Below are positions 9,442-18,218 of a DNA stretch of 64,000 nt, piece by piece (position 1 is the first letter of the stretch; each line of letters begins with the position of its first letter). The translations under genes and the position numbers were made by a program. This DNA comes from a virus, in IMG/VR virus record IMGVR_UViG_3300025009_000076, positions 1 to 64,000 of that record; one strand, given 5' to 3'. The notes under the pieces are model-generated. The model did not search any database. It saw nothing but the letters and a program-made list of their open reading frames with translations, and was not told the DNA's origin.

Positions 9442-9867
9442 CTAACCAGAAAAGCAAGCAAAATAAGACTATTTTTCTTAATTAATTATATTATCCATTT
9501 ATTTATTAAAAATCAATATCCTCTTATTTCTAAGAGAGTATCTTTTAAAATACTTTATTTTTAATATTTGTTCTTCTATAAGGATTTAAAATCCTAAAAT
9601 TTATCAAATGGTGATTAACGAAACGATTGTCGTATTTATGAATAATGTACTAATGTCATATCGTATTGGTGAATAATGATTTTGCGCTTAGTGATAGATT
9701 AGCGATTCTTCTTGCTTGTGACAGCAAACCTAAATTTTGTTTTATTATTATGTATTTAATATACATAACCTGCACTATTTTGCAATGTTTGAATATGGTA
9801 ACTTGAATTTACATCTAATTTCAGATGTCCAAATAAATAGTCTATATCTTGCTTTGCTTCTGGTTAG
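9442..9867. ncRNA. Candidate structured RNA or element bounded by a 30-base inverted repeat
   Basis: The 590-base gap between two genes contains arms at 9442-9471 and 9838-9867 that pair over most of 30 positions: ten contiguous pairs from CTAACCAGAA, then two GCAA/TTGC blocks, then GACTA/TAGTC. Between them lie at least four small hairpins (CTCTTA/TAAGAG near 9520; AGGATT/AATCCT near 9581; TGTAT/ATACA near 9751; ACATCT/AGATGT near 9811) and a direct repeat of TCGTATT..TGAATAATG at 9629 and 9660. No coding frame was seen. Strand not determined; minus is favoured by the surrounding genes. Confidence 0.4.
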
Positions 9868-9872
9868 TTGTT

Positions 9873-9912
9873 TTAATTAGTAGAGATGTGGTTAGGCATC
9901 TCTACTAATTAA
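9873..9912. terminator. Perfect 16-bp hairpin
   Basis: Arms 9873-9888 and 9897-9912 pair perfectly around an eight-base loop. It lies directly after the stop of the 232-residue minus-strand gene. There is no good T-run on either side, so it may be a processing or stability hairpin rather than a simple terminator. Confidence 0.6.
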
Positions 9913-9939
9913 TTGTCATGGTTAATTATTAGATAAAGA

Positions 9940-10638
9940 TTATAAATCAATAGAATATAAATATTTACTCACAATATCTGCTGTTGAATCATGAATGCTA
10001 TAAGGGAATTCATATTCCACAATTTCTTCCATCATGGATTTTTCAATAGAAATACTAAGTTTATCAGCTTTTTCTAGTAATGACTTATAATTATCACTAA
10101 CAATACTTCTATCAAAATTAATTGTTTTAGTAATTACTACATCATACCTATATGGAGTCTCATTACCTTCCTGATTGAATTTAAATCCTTGTGCGACAGT
10201 CTTTTTCTCGTCTGTTTTTATATTGATAAGACTATTTAATACATTAGCTAAATTTCTAGATTGTTTTGCATTTGATATAGCAGAATCTAAGCTAAGATTT
10301 TTATTATCCTTAGTTTGAATTACTATATTTCTTTTTGCTAACTCTACTGAAATTTCTAATTTTGTCTTTTCTGAAATCAAGTCTTGAATAAGATTAATTA
10401 CATCTACAGTTGAAGCATCTGGATATTCTTTAATAGTAGTTGTATCTAATTCCTCATTTTTTGCTTCTGGATTGGACTTTTCTTTAAGATGTTGTTCAAG
10501 TACAGAAATAGAATTATTTTTATTAGAAAGATATGAAGTTAGAGATGAAATAGTTTTATCAATATAAACCAATGTGCGAAAGGACTCTTTTAGTGAAATT
10601 GTTGAATTAGTGTTTTGTGAATTTTGTGAATTAGACAT
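9940..10638 (-). CDS. Helical protein, possibly DIP1984/DUF6847-like
   Basis: Protein of 232 residues. Mostly helical, with a coiled-coil start, a Glu/Thr linker near residue 60, a second long helix, an NLSLDSAI segment and a C-terminal helix after ITKTINFD. The order of these blocks resembles the DIP1984 (septicolysin-like) family, which is of uncertain role; this assignment is weak. AAGGA is nine bases from the ATG. Confidence 0.62.
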   Translation of the reverse strand: MSNSQNSQNTNSTISLKESFRTLVYIDKTISSLTSYLSNKNNSISVLEQHLKEKSNPEAKNEELDTTTIKEYPDASTVDVINLIQDLISEKTKLEISVELAKRNIVIQTKDNKNLSLDSAISNAKQSRNLANVLNSLINIKTDEKKTVAQGFKFNQEGNETPYRYDVVITKTINFDRSIVSDNYKSLLEKADKLSISIEKSMMEEIVEYEFPYSIHDSTADIVSKYLYSIDL

Positions 10639-10653
10639 ATTGTTTTCCTTCTT

Positions 10654-10872
10654 TCAATTTGTATTTTTCTTCTTTGTTAGAGTAATTAACTCAATTCTTT
10701 CTGTATGAAGGAGAATTATACCCCTATAAATTCTCCTTATCTCTTTTGGCATACTTATATATTTCATCAGTCTCATTGCAGTATGCCATTTTTCTCTATC
10801 ACTAAAGTTTAAATGAACTGTGATTAACGCCATAAAGAACAAACAATGAGTGATGAGGGGAATTTTGTGCAT
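10654..10872 (-). CDS. Possible 72-residue protein
   Basis: An open frame with a hydrophobic start (MHKIPLITHCLFFMALITV) and a basic C-terminus; GAGGTT precedes the ATG. Its end abuts the ribosome site of the next gene. A hairpin (AAGGAGAATT/AATTCTCCTT) lies within it at about 10708-10737, so the stretch could instead be an untranslated leader. No family recognised. Confidence 0.3.
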   Translation of the reverse strand: MHKIPLITHCLFFMALITVHLNFSDREKWHTAMRLMKYISMPKEIRRIYRGIILLHTERIELITLTKKKNTN

Positions 10873-11160
10873 CTATAAACCTCATACTCTTTATCAGAGC
10901 AATGCCTGTCTTTCAAGGTCTTACTAACTTATGCACATGATTTTAGGGAGGGTTTGTAATTGCACTAACATTGACCCAATTTTATCAAACCCTAAAACAA
11001 GTTTTTATTGTTGCTGTCTTGGCTTATGCAATTTCCAAAAATCATCACCACAACAATTTATAGAGGGAAGTTTACTGATGATAACAATTTTTATGTTACT
11101 TTGTAATAATTATTATAAAGAAATTAATATTACTATCTATTATAAGTTAATAATATTTGT
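10873..11160. other. Non-coding stretch with inverted repeats
   Basis: No convincing gene. An inverted repeat TTTTAGG-GTTTG (10942-10957) pairs with CAAACCCTAAAA (about 10987-10998), and ATTGTTG near 11007 pairs with CAACAAT near 11052. CTTATGCA occurs twice. It may be a structured leader for the gene at 10872 or 10638. Confidence 0.35.
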
Positions 11161-11211
11161 TTAATCCAATTCATGTTCACAAATGTTTCCACGTTCATCT
11201 TCAGTAAACAT
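11161..11211 (-). CDS. Possible 16-residue peptide
   Basis: Short frame MFTEDERGNICEHELD with AAGGAG well placed upstream. Immediately upstream a near-copy of its first 13 bases begins another seven-codon frame with its own GAGGTG, indicating a small tandem duplication. Could be a leader peptide or chance. Confidence 0.25.
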   Translation of the reverse strand: MFTEDERGNICEHELD

Positions 11212-11278
11212 ATTAACCATCTCCTTCAGTAAACATAACATATCACCTCATAAATTAGATTGTAAATTAATAATAAAA

Positions 11279-11515
11279 TTAATCTTCTTCATCTTCCGAC
11301 TCTTCACTATCTTCATCCATTACATCTTCAATTGCTTCTTCTGTAATAGATAATTTTACATAGCATCCTGAGAAATTTTTAATTACCTCATGAAGATTCT
11401 TAACACCTTCATCTGGGATATTAATTACAATTACTGAATCTACAATTGTTAATTCACCTTCAGTTGCTAATTTATGTGTAATTTTCTTTGTTTCAGTGAG
11501 TTTTGATTTTGCCAT
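11279..11515 (-). CDS. YonK-like small acidic-tailed protein
   Basis: Protein of 78 residues with a beta-rich body (GELTIVDSVIVINI ... FSGCYVKLSITEE) and a very acidic tail (DEDSEESEDEED). The FxGxxVKLSI pattern and the position next to the HU gene resemble YonK of SPbeta, a small protein of unknown role. GGTGG lies 12 bases upstream of the ATG. The assignment rests mainly on synteny and is moderate. Confidence 0.65.
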   Translation of the reverse strand: MAKSKLTETKKITHKLATEGELTIVDSVIVINIPDEGVKNLHEVIKNFSGCYVKLSITEEAIEDVMDEDSEESEDEED

Positions 11516-11605
11516 TGTTTTGTTATTCCACCTTTTTATATTTATTTTATATTATGAATATATCATTTGTATTAAAGAATTTGCCTTACGCTCAAATATT
11601 GCAAC

Positions 11606-11665
11606 GTATCGCTTTGCCTTATATTTAAAGATATCTATTAAATATAAGGACTTACTGTGCGATAC
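11606..11665. terminator. Two-tier inverted repeat between HU and YonK-like genes
   Basis: Inner perfect 12-bp stem (11617-11628 with 11638-11649) nested in an outer 7-bp stem GTATCGC/GCGATAC (11606-11612 with 11659-11665). It lies just after the HU stop. It probably terminates or processes the HU message; no clear T-run. Confidence 0.6.
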
Positions 11666-11677
11666 AAGATTATATAT

Positions 11678-11962
11678 TTATTGCTTAACTAAATCTGCAA
11701 ACTCCTTACCAACTTTAAATCCAACCCTAAATGAATCTTCTGAAGTCCAAGTTTCACCTTTACGATCTCCAAATCGAATTATACCAGTTGTACCTTTAGT
11801 AGGTTTCTTCTCAAAGTTACCAAAATTAACGATTTTCACAGGTTCTCCAGTTGCTACAGTCTCTTTAATCACATCTAATACAACATTAATTGCTTTTTCG
11901 GCGTCCTTTTTTGACATTTCACCTTTTAAACTTACTGCTGTAATCATTTCGTTTTTCGTCAT
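11678..11962 (-). CDS. HU family DNA-binding protein
   Basis: Protein of 94 residues, standard HU length. It begins MTKNEMITAV and carries the conserved GEPVKIVNFGNFEKK block and a DNA-binding arm with RFGDRKGE and FRVGFKVGKEF. It should bind and bend DNA as a dimer. Corresponds in position to yonN of SPbeta, between the YonK-like gene and the RNA polymerase. GGGGAT precedes the ATG. Confidence 0.95.
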   Translation of the reverse strand: MTKNEMITAVSLKGEMSKKDAEKAINVVLDVIKETVATGEPVKIVNFGNFEKKPTKGTTGIIRFGDRKGETWTSEDSFRVGFKVGKEFADLVKQ

Positions 11963-12033
11963 GTTTTAATATATCCCCTTTTATTCTTAATTTTTATTTT
12001 TTGTTATTAATTGTTATGATGTTTTGGTATTTT

Positions 12034-12240
12034 AATCTAAAACCTTGTGAGTTTTAGATTATGTAGTTAATATTGGTGCATTGTGCTTTTTTATTAAGCA
12101 CAAAGACCTATCTTCAATGATTTTACTTTTCTACCTAACAAAAATCCATTAATATAATGACTACCCTCCTTGAATTAATTTAAAGAGGTAACAGATATAC
12201 ACTCTGTCCCTTGACTCCGTACAGAAAGACAGTCTGAGGG
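12034..12240 (-). terminator. Three hairpins after the PhoH-like gene
   Basis: The 290-base gap holds AATCTAAAAC/GTTTTAGATT (12034-12060), TTGTGCTT/AAGCACAA (12081-12103) and CCCT..GACT/AGTC..AGGG (12208-12240). The last lies directly downstream of the PhoH-like gene on the minus strand. No coding frame was seen in the gap. Confidence 0.5.
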
Positions 12241-12252
12241 AGTAAAATTGTA

Positions 12253-13494
12253 TTATTTCTTCTCAAATAAATCTGAGAATATACCAGAAGCAACGCTTCT
12301 TACATCTTCTTCTAAATAAATGCACCCAAATTCTTTAGTTCCTTTTAATTCATTACACATTTGTACTAAAGCATTTCTTTCTGAAGAATCTACACTAGAT
12401 TGTTTATAATCTCCTGCTAAATAAATTTTAGATTTATCCCCTAGTCTTGTACCGACAAGTTTTAATTGCTTGGGCGAAAGATCCTCAGATTCATCGACAA
12501 CAATTACTGTCTCATCGTATGTTGTTCCTTTAAGGTAAAATGGAATATTAGATTCCAACACTCCACGGGATAAAAGGATTTGTAATTCTCTTTCTCCACC
12601 TTCTAATGAATGAACAATTGGTTTAAAGAACATTTCTGTTTTTTCTTCAAATGTGCCTTTAAGATATCCAACTTCTTTTCCTTCGCCTATTGCTTCTCTA
12701 ATTGCTAAAAGTTTATTAAAATCACCTTTATCTACTGTTTGATGCAATCCCATTCTTACACACAAATAAGTCTTTCCACTCCCGACTTTTCCGTTGACAC
12801 AAACTATTGGTATCTCTTTGTTATTCAACAAATCTAAAGCACATCTCTGTAAACTATTCTTACCTTTAATAACTTTTGAATCAGGTAGTTTCAATCCGAC
12901 AAACTTTTTACCATTAAATCTATATTCATTTTCTTTCTTTTCATCTGAATTATAAAATATTAGATACTCATTTACTACAAATTGATACTTATTGATGCCA
13001 TTATCAATGTCTGTAAAAAAGTTATTTATGAAGTTTGTATCTCCTGATAATTTTTGATATCCTTTATAAATATCATTAGATGTTTCACCACCATATTGTT
13101 TACAAGGAATATTAAGAGAATCACATTTAACTCTAAATAACATATCATTACTATAAGCGATTGTATTATTATCTTTTTCGTACAAAACCTTCAGAAGTGA
13201 GATTATTTTATTATCCATAATCCCTTTATCAAAGCATGAAGGAAGATTATTATAATCTGTTTCATCGATGATATATGTAATTTTGTCTCGATTAGCGTTT
13301 ATATATCTAGTCGCTCTACGGGCCTGAAATTTTACCTCTTCTGTTTTACCATTTTTCTTTAAATTATCTAATTCACCAAGAACAAATCCTGATAATTGTA
13401 TCCCCGAATCTGAAAAATCTTCAAAAACTTTTTTAGGGTGATCCATTAATACATTTGAATCAATGTAAGGTGATTGACATGGTTTATCGGGCAA
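12253..13494 (-). CDS. phoH: PIN-PhoH family ATPase/ribonuclease
   Basis: Protein of 413 residues. The N-terminal 150 residues form a PIN domain (YIDSNVLMDHPK, later acidic residues in DNKIISLL), and the C-terminal half is a PhoH ATPase with Walker A GKVGSGKTY and Walker B VIVVDESEDL followed by GDYKQ. Such PhoH2-type proteins are RNA helicase/nucleases by family knowledge. It starts at TTG 13494, 11 bases after GAGG; no ATG is suitably placed. It lies between the polymerase and HU genes. Confidence 0.9.
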   Translation of the reverse strand: MPDKPCQSPYIDSNVLMDHPKKVFEDFSDSGIQLSGFVLGELDNLKKNGKTEEVKFQARRATRYINANRDKITYIIDETDYNNLPSCFDKGIMDNKIISLLKVLYEKDNNTIAYSNDMLFRVKCDSLNIPCKQYGGETSNDIYKGYQKLSGDTNFINNFFTDIDNGINKYQFVVNEYLIFYNSDEKKENEYRFNGKKFVGLKLPDSKVIKGKNSLQRCALDLLNNKEIPIVCVNGKVGSGKTYLCVRMGLHQTVDKGDFNKLLAIREAIGEGKEVGYLKGTFEEKTEMFFKPIVHSLEGGERELQILLSRGVLESNIPFYLKGTTYDETVIVVDESEDLSPKQLKLVGTRLGDKSKIYLAGDYKQSSVDSSERNALVQMCNELKGTKEFGCIYLEEDVRSVASGIFSDLFEKK

Positions 13495-13533
13495 TATAAA
13501 CCAATCCTCTACTATTTATTTTACTACTTAGTA

Positions 13534-13809
13534 TCATAAGACACGTTTGCTATTGTTACTATTATCCATACCACTACTAAACAAATACCTTTGATTATCT
13601 TTTATATCATCAATAGTCTGTTTATTTTTATCGTTTTGTTTCAATCTGAGTAGATAATTATAGTATGGGTCTGTAATGTAACGTTGTTTACGAGATTTGC
13701 TACTGAATTTTCCTATTACTACTAGATTATCTCCATAGTTGCCGTGATGTTGTTTGAGAATTTTTAGATTGATTAAGTATGACATTTCTTGTTTTGTAAT
13801 TTTTTTCAA
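13534..13809 (-). CDS. Basic small protein of unknown function
   Basis: Protein of 91 residues, Lys/Asn/Gln rich (MKKITKQEMSYLINLKILKQ at the N-terminus). An in-frame stop lies just upstream, so TTG 13809 is the most upstream start; the AAGGAGC ribosome site is a rather long 15 bases away. No motif recognised. It sits just downstream of the structured stretch 13880-14500. Confidence 0.5.
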   Translation of the reverse strand: MKKITKQEMSYLINLKILKQHHGNYGDNLVVIGKFSSKSRKQRYITDPYYNYLLRLKQNDKNKQTIDDIKDNQRYLFSSGMDNSNNSKRVL

Positions 13810-13879
13810 TGTATGTTATTGATGCTCCTTTTGGGATTGTTTTTGGAGTTTAATTGTTTTGTTATGTTTTTAATTATAA

Positions 13880-14500
13880 GATATTTTTTATATAAATCGC
13901 AATCGACCAATACGATTTAATAACTAATTTAGTAGGGAAGAGTAAGTAATAAATTTAAAACCTACTCTTTTACCCTCTATTTAGTTCGATATGCTGTGGT
14001 CTAACACAAGTCCTCACCTCTGTAAATCGGGTTTGGCAAATTTTCATGTGCTAACAGCATATTTGTCTCCTATTTTCATCCGACCAAAGACTACTCATAT
14101 TCGACGTTGATTTAGTTGAGATTTTGTATTATCTAAAACCCTTTAGTGCATATTTCAGCGTTACTTCGATAATACATGCCAAATTATCTTCAAGTCCTAT
14201 TGGCAAAACTCGATAGATAATTTTAAGCAAAGTTTTCTACTAACATAGCCAATTGTGTATGATTTAGTTAGTAAGGAAAGATTAATGGTCTTAAATTTTG
14301 TATGAACGTAAGGGTATAATTAATTTAAAATCATACCCTTCTTTAAAGGGTGTTTGCATATCTCTTATTTTTGTATATTAGTCTATGTTTCCCTTAGAGA
14401 CTATTATGGCAAAACGCTGAAAGTGTTGGTATGACTACGTTTGAGTAAATCAAGTAATATAGCTGTTTTTCAAACCCTTGTGGGAGTAGGGTTGTAGAGG
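13880..14500 (-). ncRNA. Candidate large structured RNA downstream of the polymerase
   Basis: About 620 bases without a gene but dense in complementary segments: ATATGCTGT (13988-13996) with ACAGCATAT (14053-14061); interlocked TGCCA/TGGCA and AAATTATCT/AGATAATTT near 14177-14225, which would form a pseudoknot; TACTAAC/GTTAGTA near 14240-14275; AAGGGTAT/ATACCCTT near 14310-14341; TAGTCT/AGACTA near 14378-14402; CAAACCCT/AGGGTTG near 14471-14494. Large phage RNAs such as GOLLD or ROOL look like this, but I cannot assign a family. Minus strand assumed from neighbours. Confidence 0.42.
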
Positions 14501-14504
14501 TTTT

Positions 14505-15440
14505 CTATTTTCGACTATTTCTATTTTTTTGCATCCTCTCCCTATCCTTCTTCATTTTTATGTCTTTTGCACACTTTTCACAATACTTAGATTTATTGTT
14601 TTCTTGTACTATTAAATCACCACAAACTTCACAATATATTTTACTAGTTTCCACATTTGTTTTCAGATTATCAACAATAATATCCCCAAAGCACTCCCAT
14701 AAAGTAGTTTTAAAGTTTGACTTCTTAAATTCATACAGATATTTTACTAACACATCTGTTACATAATAAACATCACTATTTATTTCTAGTATGCTTTTTA
14801 CAATTTCTTGATATAAATAAATCACATTGTTTTGTTCATCTTCCTCATATGTAGAATTTATCATAAAATGCTTTTTTAAATCTAACTCCTTATATTTTTT
14901 TATAATATCTTCGTTTAACTCCACTTTTTTATTTCTCATAAGCATTTTATAATCAAAATTTCCTAATCCTGTAGCAGTAAAACTAATTTTAGTATTTGGA
15001 ATTATCTTCTCTAATCTATTTACAACGCTATTGTTAACTAATTCAACCTTATCTTTCTCTTTATCTTTAGCATAAATAAAAAAATGAGGGGTCTTTAATT
15101 TAGTATAATCAGTAATCATATTCTTTTTAGACTTTGGTCTTACTGGTTTATACAAAGTTTTAGCATAATCAATTGTAAAATTGTTTTCCATACATAGTAA
15201 TTTAATTACATCTAAATTTACTTTACCACTATTCCATATCTTTGTAATATTATTACTACCCATTCCAATGTTTCCACCAGTATATGCCATTTTTAAACCA
15301 TTATAAATACTTTTTTTAGTAATTAATTCTGCTGGTGCTTTTCTCATATTATAATAAAGTGGAACTATATCTTTCATATTACGTTCTGCAATTGAAATTA
15401 ATGTAGGACAAGCAACAACTAAAGATTTATCTCCATCTAC
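14505..15440 (-). CDS. yonO: YonO-like RNA polymerase, exon 2 (catalytic C-terminal part)
   Basis: Exon 2 encodes 311 residues starting VDGDKSLVV. Joined to exon 1, which ends LQFD, it recreates D-V-D-G-D, the metal-binding catalytic motif of single-chain polymerases related to cellular RNA polymerase and eukaryotic RNA-dependent RNA polymerases. A zinc finger (CEVCG ... CEKC) ends the protein. The frame is open upstream to an apparent ATG at 15467, but those nine codons belong to the intron. The spliced protein is about 872 residues, close to SPbeta YonO (about 905). Confidence 0.85.
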   Translation of the reverse strand, partial: VDGDKSLVVACPTLISIAERNMKDIVPLYYNMRKAPAELITKKSIYNGLKMAYTGGNIGMGSNNITKIWNSGKVNLDVIKLLCMENNFTIDYAKTLYKPVRPKSKKNMITDYTKLKTPHFFIYAKDKEKDKVELVNNSVVNRLEKIIPNTKISFTATGLGNFDYKMLMRNKKVELNEDIIKKYKELDLKKHFMINSTYEEDEQNNVIYLYQEIVKSILEINSDVYYVTDVLVKYLYEFKKSNFKTTLWECFGDIIVDNLKTNVETSKIYCEVCGDLIVQENNKSKYCEKCAKDIKMKKDRERMQKNRNSRK

Positions 15441-16520
15441 CGCGTAATCCATACTTTTATATGGCACAGACTATATCTTCATAATAATACATTACAGTAT
15501 TATTATGCTTGGCGTTTCGAGTTATGATTTTCACATAATCTCTACTCTACTCGGTTATTCGGAAATATTTTTCAATTTCCTATCCTTTCGATAGTCGTTA
15601 GAGGTTATCGGTCTATTCTTTTAATATTATTTTATAATTTAATAAACTTAAAATTCTTATATGGAACATCGTTTTTAATACTTCTTCTAATACCAAGTCT
15701 TACAATTTCCGCATTACTTGAAAATCCATAATTATTATGTAGGTATTCACAACATAAACCTATATAATCAAATTCTTTTAAAAAATTCATATTCTGATCA
15801 TATAATTGTATTTTTGTTGACATTCCATTTTTAATGCCTTTTCTTGATTGTTTCTCTAAAGCTAAATCTGGGTTTTCCTTATATTTTATTTTTAATGTAT
15901 CATTATTATAATTAGGATTGGAAGAACCCATTTTTACTTCACTCATTTTAATTAACCAATCTTCATAATTATCTCCCATCCTTTCTTTTGGGGATACTCC
16001 AAATTGACTATTTAGTTCTCCTTTATGGGTTTCTGATATTTTTATTTTTGTTTCTTGTGAGTGTATGTATCCACTAATACCTTCACCACCATTCGTATAA
16101 TTGCAATTACATTGATTATTACTTTTATATTTTTCAATTGTATCTTTTTCTAATTTAAAAGATTCCTCTTCTTTTAAATTAGAATGGGTTATTCTAACAT
16201 CGCAATTATATTTATTTTTATAATTCAGAAAGTGTTTACTTCTGACTGACTTTGTAGACAATTTATATCTTTTTCCACATCCCTTACCAACATAAAACAC
16301 ATATCCCGTATCAACATTATACCACTCATAAATGTAAAAATTATTTATAGCCTTTCAAACCCCCTCTAAAGGTTTAAAAGAATAGACCGATTTTCCTACG
16401 GGATTGTCGGTGACATTACTCACTACGATTTCCCCGTTAGCCATATAACTATTTTTTCCGATGTTATATGACACCCTATTTTTATAGGTTAGCCAAGTTT
16501 TGATTCGACATGTAATGTCT
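15441..16520 (-). ncRNA. Group I self-splicing intron in the RNA polymerase gene
   Basis: The 5' site follows a T in ATTCGAT, which pairs with GTCGAAT (16503-16509) to form P1 with the required U-G pair at the splice site. The 3' end is a G (15441). Core marks: ACGGGG..CCCGT (P4-like), a GTGA/TCAC hairpin (P5-like), the conserved S element AAGATATAGTC at 15469-15479, a matching GACTATC at 15590-15596 for P7, and an 11-bp hairpin at 15480-15507 (P8-like). A 10-bp stem (16380-16389 with 15609-15618) encloses the endonuclease gene, so the core is not interrupted. Confidence 0.88.
15632..16348 (-). CDS. Intron-encoded GIY-YIG homing endonuclease
   Basis: Protein of about 238 residues. The GIY-YIG domain reads FYIYEWYN ... 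FYVGKGCGKRYK and is followed by a NUMOD3-like element (SQETKIKISETHKG) and DNA-binding C-terminal segments. The domain starts upstream of any standard start codon in the frame: a stop lies nine bases before AUA 16348, which is 11 bases from GGGGG. So translation likely starts at AUA, unless there is a sequence error; GTG 16300 would truncate the nuclease domain. Expected to cleave intronless copies of the polymerase gene. Confidence 0.82.
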   Translation of the reverse strand: MNNFYIYEWYNVDTGYVFYVGKGCGKRYKLSTKSVRSKHFLNYKNKYNCDVRITHSNLKEEESFKLEKDTIEKYKSNNQCNCNYTNGGEGISGYIHSQETKIKISETHKGELNSQFGVSPKERMGDNYEDWLIKMSEVKMGSSNPNYNNDTLKIKYKENPDLALEKQSRKGIKNGMSTKIQLYDQNMNFLKEFDYIGLCCEYLHNNYGFSSNAEIVRLGIRRSIKNDVPYKNFKFIKL

Positions 16521-18203
16521 ATCGAATTGTAAAATTTTGGATATTAGATCATGACAAGATGTGTATACTCCATTAGTTATAAACCAGTCTTTCTTTTTAT
16601 CATCAATTACATTGTTTCTAATTGCATGTTCTCTATACAAATGTGGGCTTCGCAAGCAATCTAACTTAGGATAAGTTTCATATAATTTACAATACACGTC
16701 TCCATCATTAAGTAATCCTTTTGGATTTTTATCTCCAAGAATTAAAAATTCACAAAAGGCATAAATATCTGGAATAATGAATGTATATACTCCATTTATA
16801 TCTAATTTTGCAGACCTACCTTCTTTAACCATGCTTTTTTTAACTTGTTTTAATATTTCTTTACTGTATGTATCATTCAACAATTCAGGATAAATCTCTA
16901 ATGCTTGCTGAATATTGTTTTTATTTTTATTTGATTTTTTTACCCCCAATACCTTTAACATTGTCTTTCTATCTCTACCGATGTTCAGTATATTATGTTT
17001 AGTAGTTTTCGCAATTATTTCTAATTCTTTATTATCCATATCTGTTAATGTCTGAAGCATCTGATAATTTATTTTTGCGTCACTAAAATCAATTTCTTCT
17101 TCATTACATTTCCCAGCTTGGCACTTATATTTTAAATAATTGTCTTTATAAACATCCCATCCATACTTAGTAATTACTTCTTGCTCATTATGGCTATTTT
17201 GATAATATTTATACATTTTGAATTGACTACGTGTAAAAATTACCTCTATTCCTTCTTTTATAATATCGTGTTCTTTTCCATAAATATCGAATATATTGCC
17301 ATATATTTTACCTTCCTCATTTTTATTTGCTTCAATAATGAATTTATCAAATGCAAATGGGACTAGCAATCCCTTTATCCACGGTAATCTAACCATCATG
17401 CTTTTATCACTTAAACTTGGTAACATCATTCCACATCCATCTGTATGAGAAACTGGGATTTTCATTTTTTGTCTAATAATTTCATATGTTATATCATTTA
17501 TAAAATCGACAACACCTTCTACTTCTGTTTCCATATCTTCCACAACAATTGATTTTGTAATATCAAATTCTTTCCATACATCTGTCGCTGAATTTGCTAA
17601 GGCTAAGTAAGCTAAGTATTTATTAATATTTACTCCACCTAATACATTAATATCTTCAATTGTTAATCCGCACATTAATGTATTCCTATATTCTAATAAA
17701 ATACTTTCCTTAATAAAAACTGTCTTTTTTGTTCTTATTTGTCCTGCACTGGCAGTTAAACATACATATTTTTCATTTCCGAACATAAAATCATCAAGTA
17801 TTATGTCTTCAATTACATCAAAGAAATATGTTTGAACAATAATAATATCAGCAGTTAATGTATTTTCTGGAATCTGTATTGTTCTTGTAAGAACTGAATC
17901 AAAAACAGAAATTACATTGTATTTATTTAACGCATCTCTACGTAAATTTCTAATACCACTATTTAATTTGAATTCATCATATAAAGAATTTTTATATTTT
18001 TTTAATCTCATATTGGTATTCTGTATAAACTTCTCCAGAATACCAATATATTTTGAATCAGATTTTAATTTACTTATCTTTTTTATTAATTTGTTTCTAA
18101 GATAATAGTTTTTATTCAAACGTTTATGTATAATCATTTCTTTATCATTATAAAAACTACTGGTATCAACACTATAGATATGAATTTGTTTATTTAGACT
18201 AAT
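16521..18203 (-). CDS. yonO: YonO-like RNA polymerase, exon 1
   Basis: Exon 1 encodes 561 residues. Family marks: the segment KYVCLTASAGQIRTKK, then SHTDGCGMMLP, then RLPWIKGLLVPFAFDKF, which correspond to the double-psi barrel regions of YonO and RNA-dependent RNA polymerases, and RSPHLYREHAIRNN before the catalytic site. In SPbeta YonO transcribes late genes by itself. The start is AUU at 18203: AAGGAGGAG lies eight bases upstream and the next ATG, 22 codons later, has no ribosome site. The 22 codons (ISLNKQIHIYSVDTSSFYND...) read as natural protein. The gene begins 15 bases after its neighbour's stop. Confidence 0.87.
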
Positions 18204-18218
18204 ATTGATCTCCTCCTT

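Noticed and set aside
10931-11164. Plus-strand open frame of 77 codons
   Set aside because: No ribosome site, opposite to all neighbours, and unlikely cysteine-rich composition; overlaps inverted repeats.
14505-15467. Independent 320-residue protein starting at ATG 15467
   Set aside because: Its first nine codons are the intron 3' end, there is no ribosome site, and joining to exon 1 restores the polymerase motif.
17181-18105. Plus-strand frames opposite the polymerase gene
   Set aside because: Shadows of the polymerase exon with no ribosome sites.
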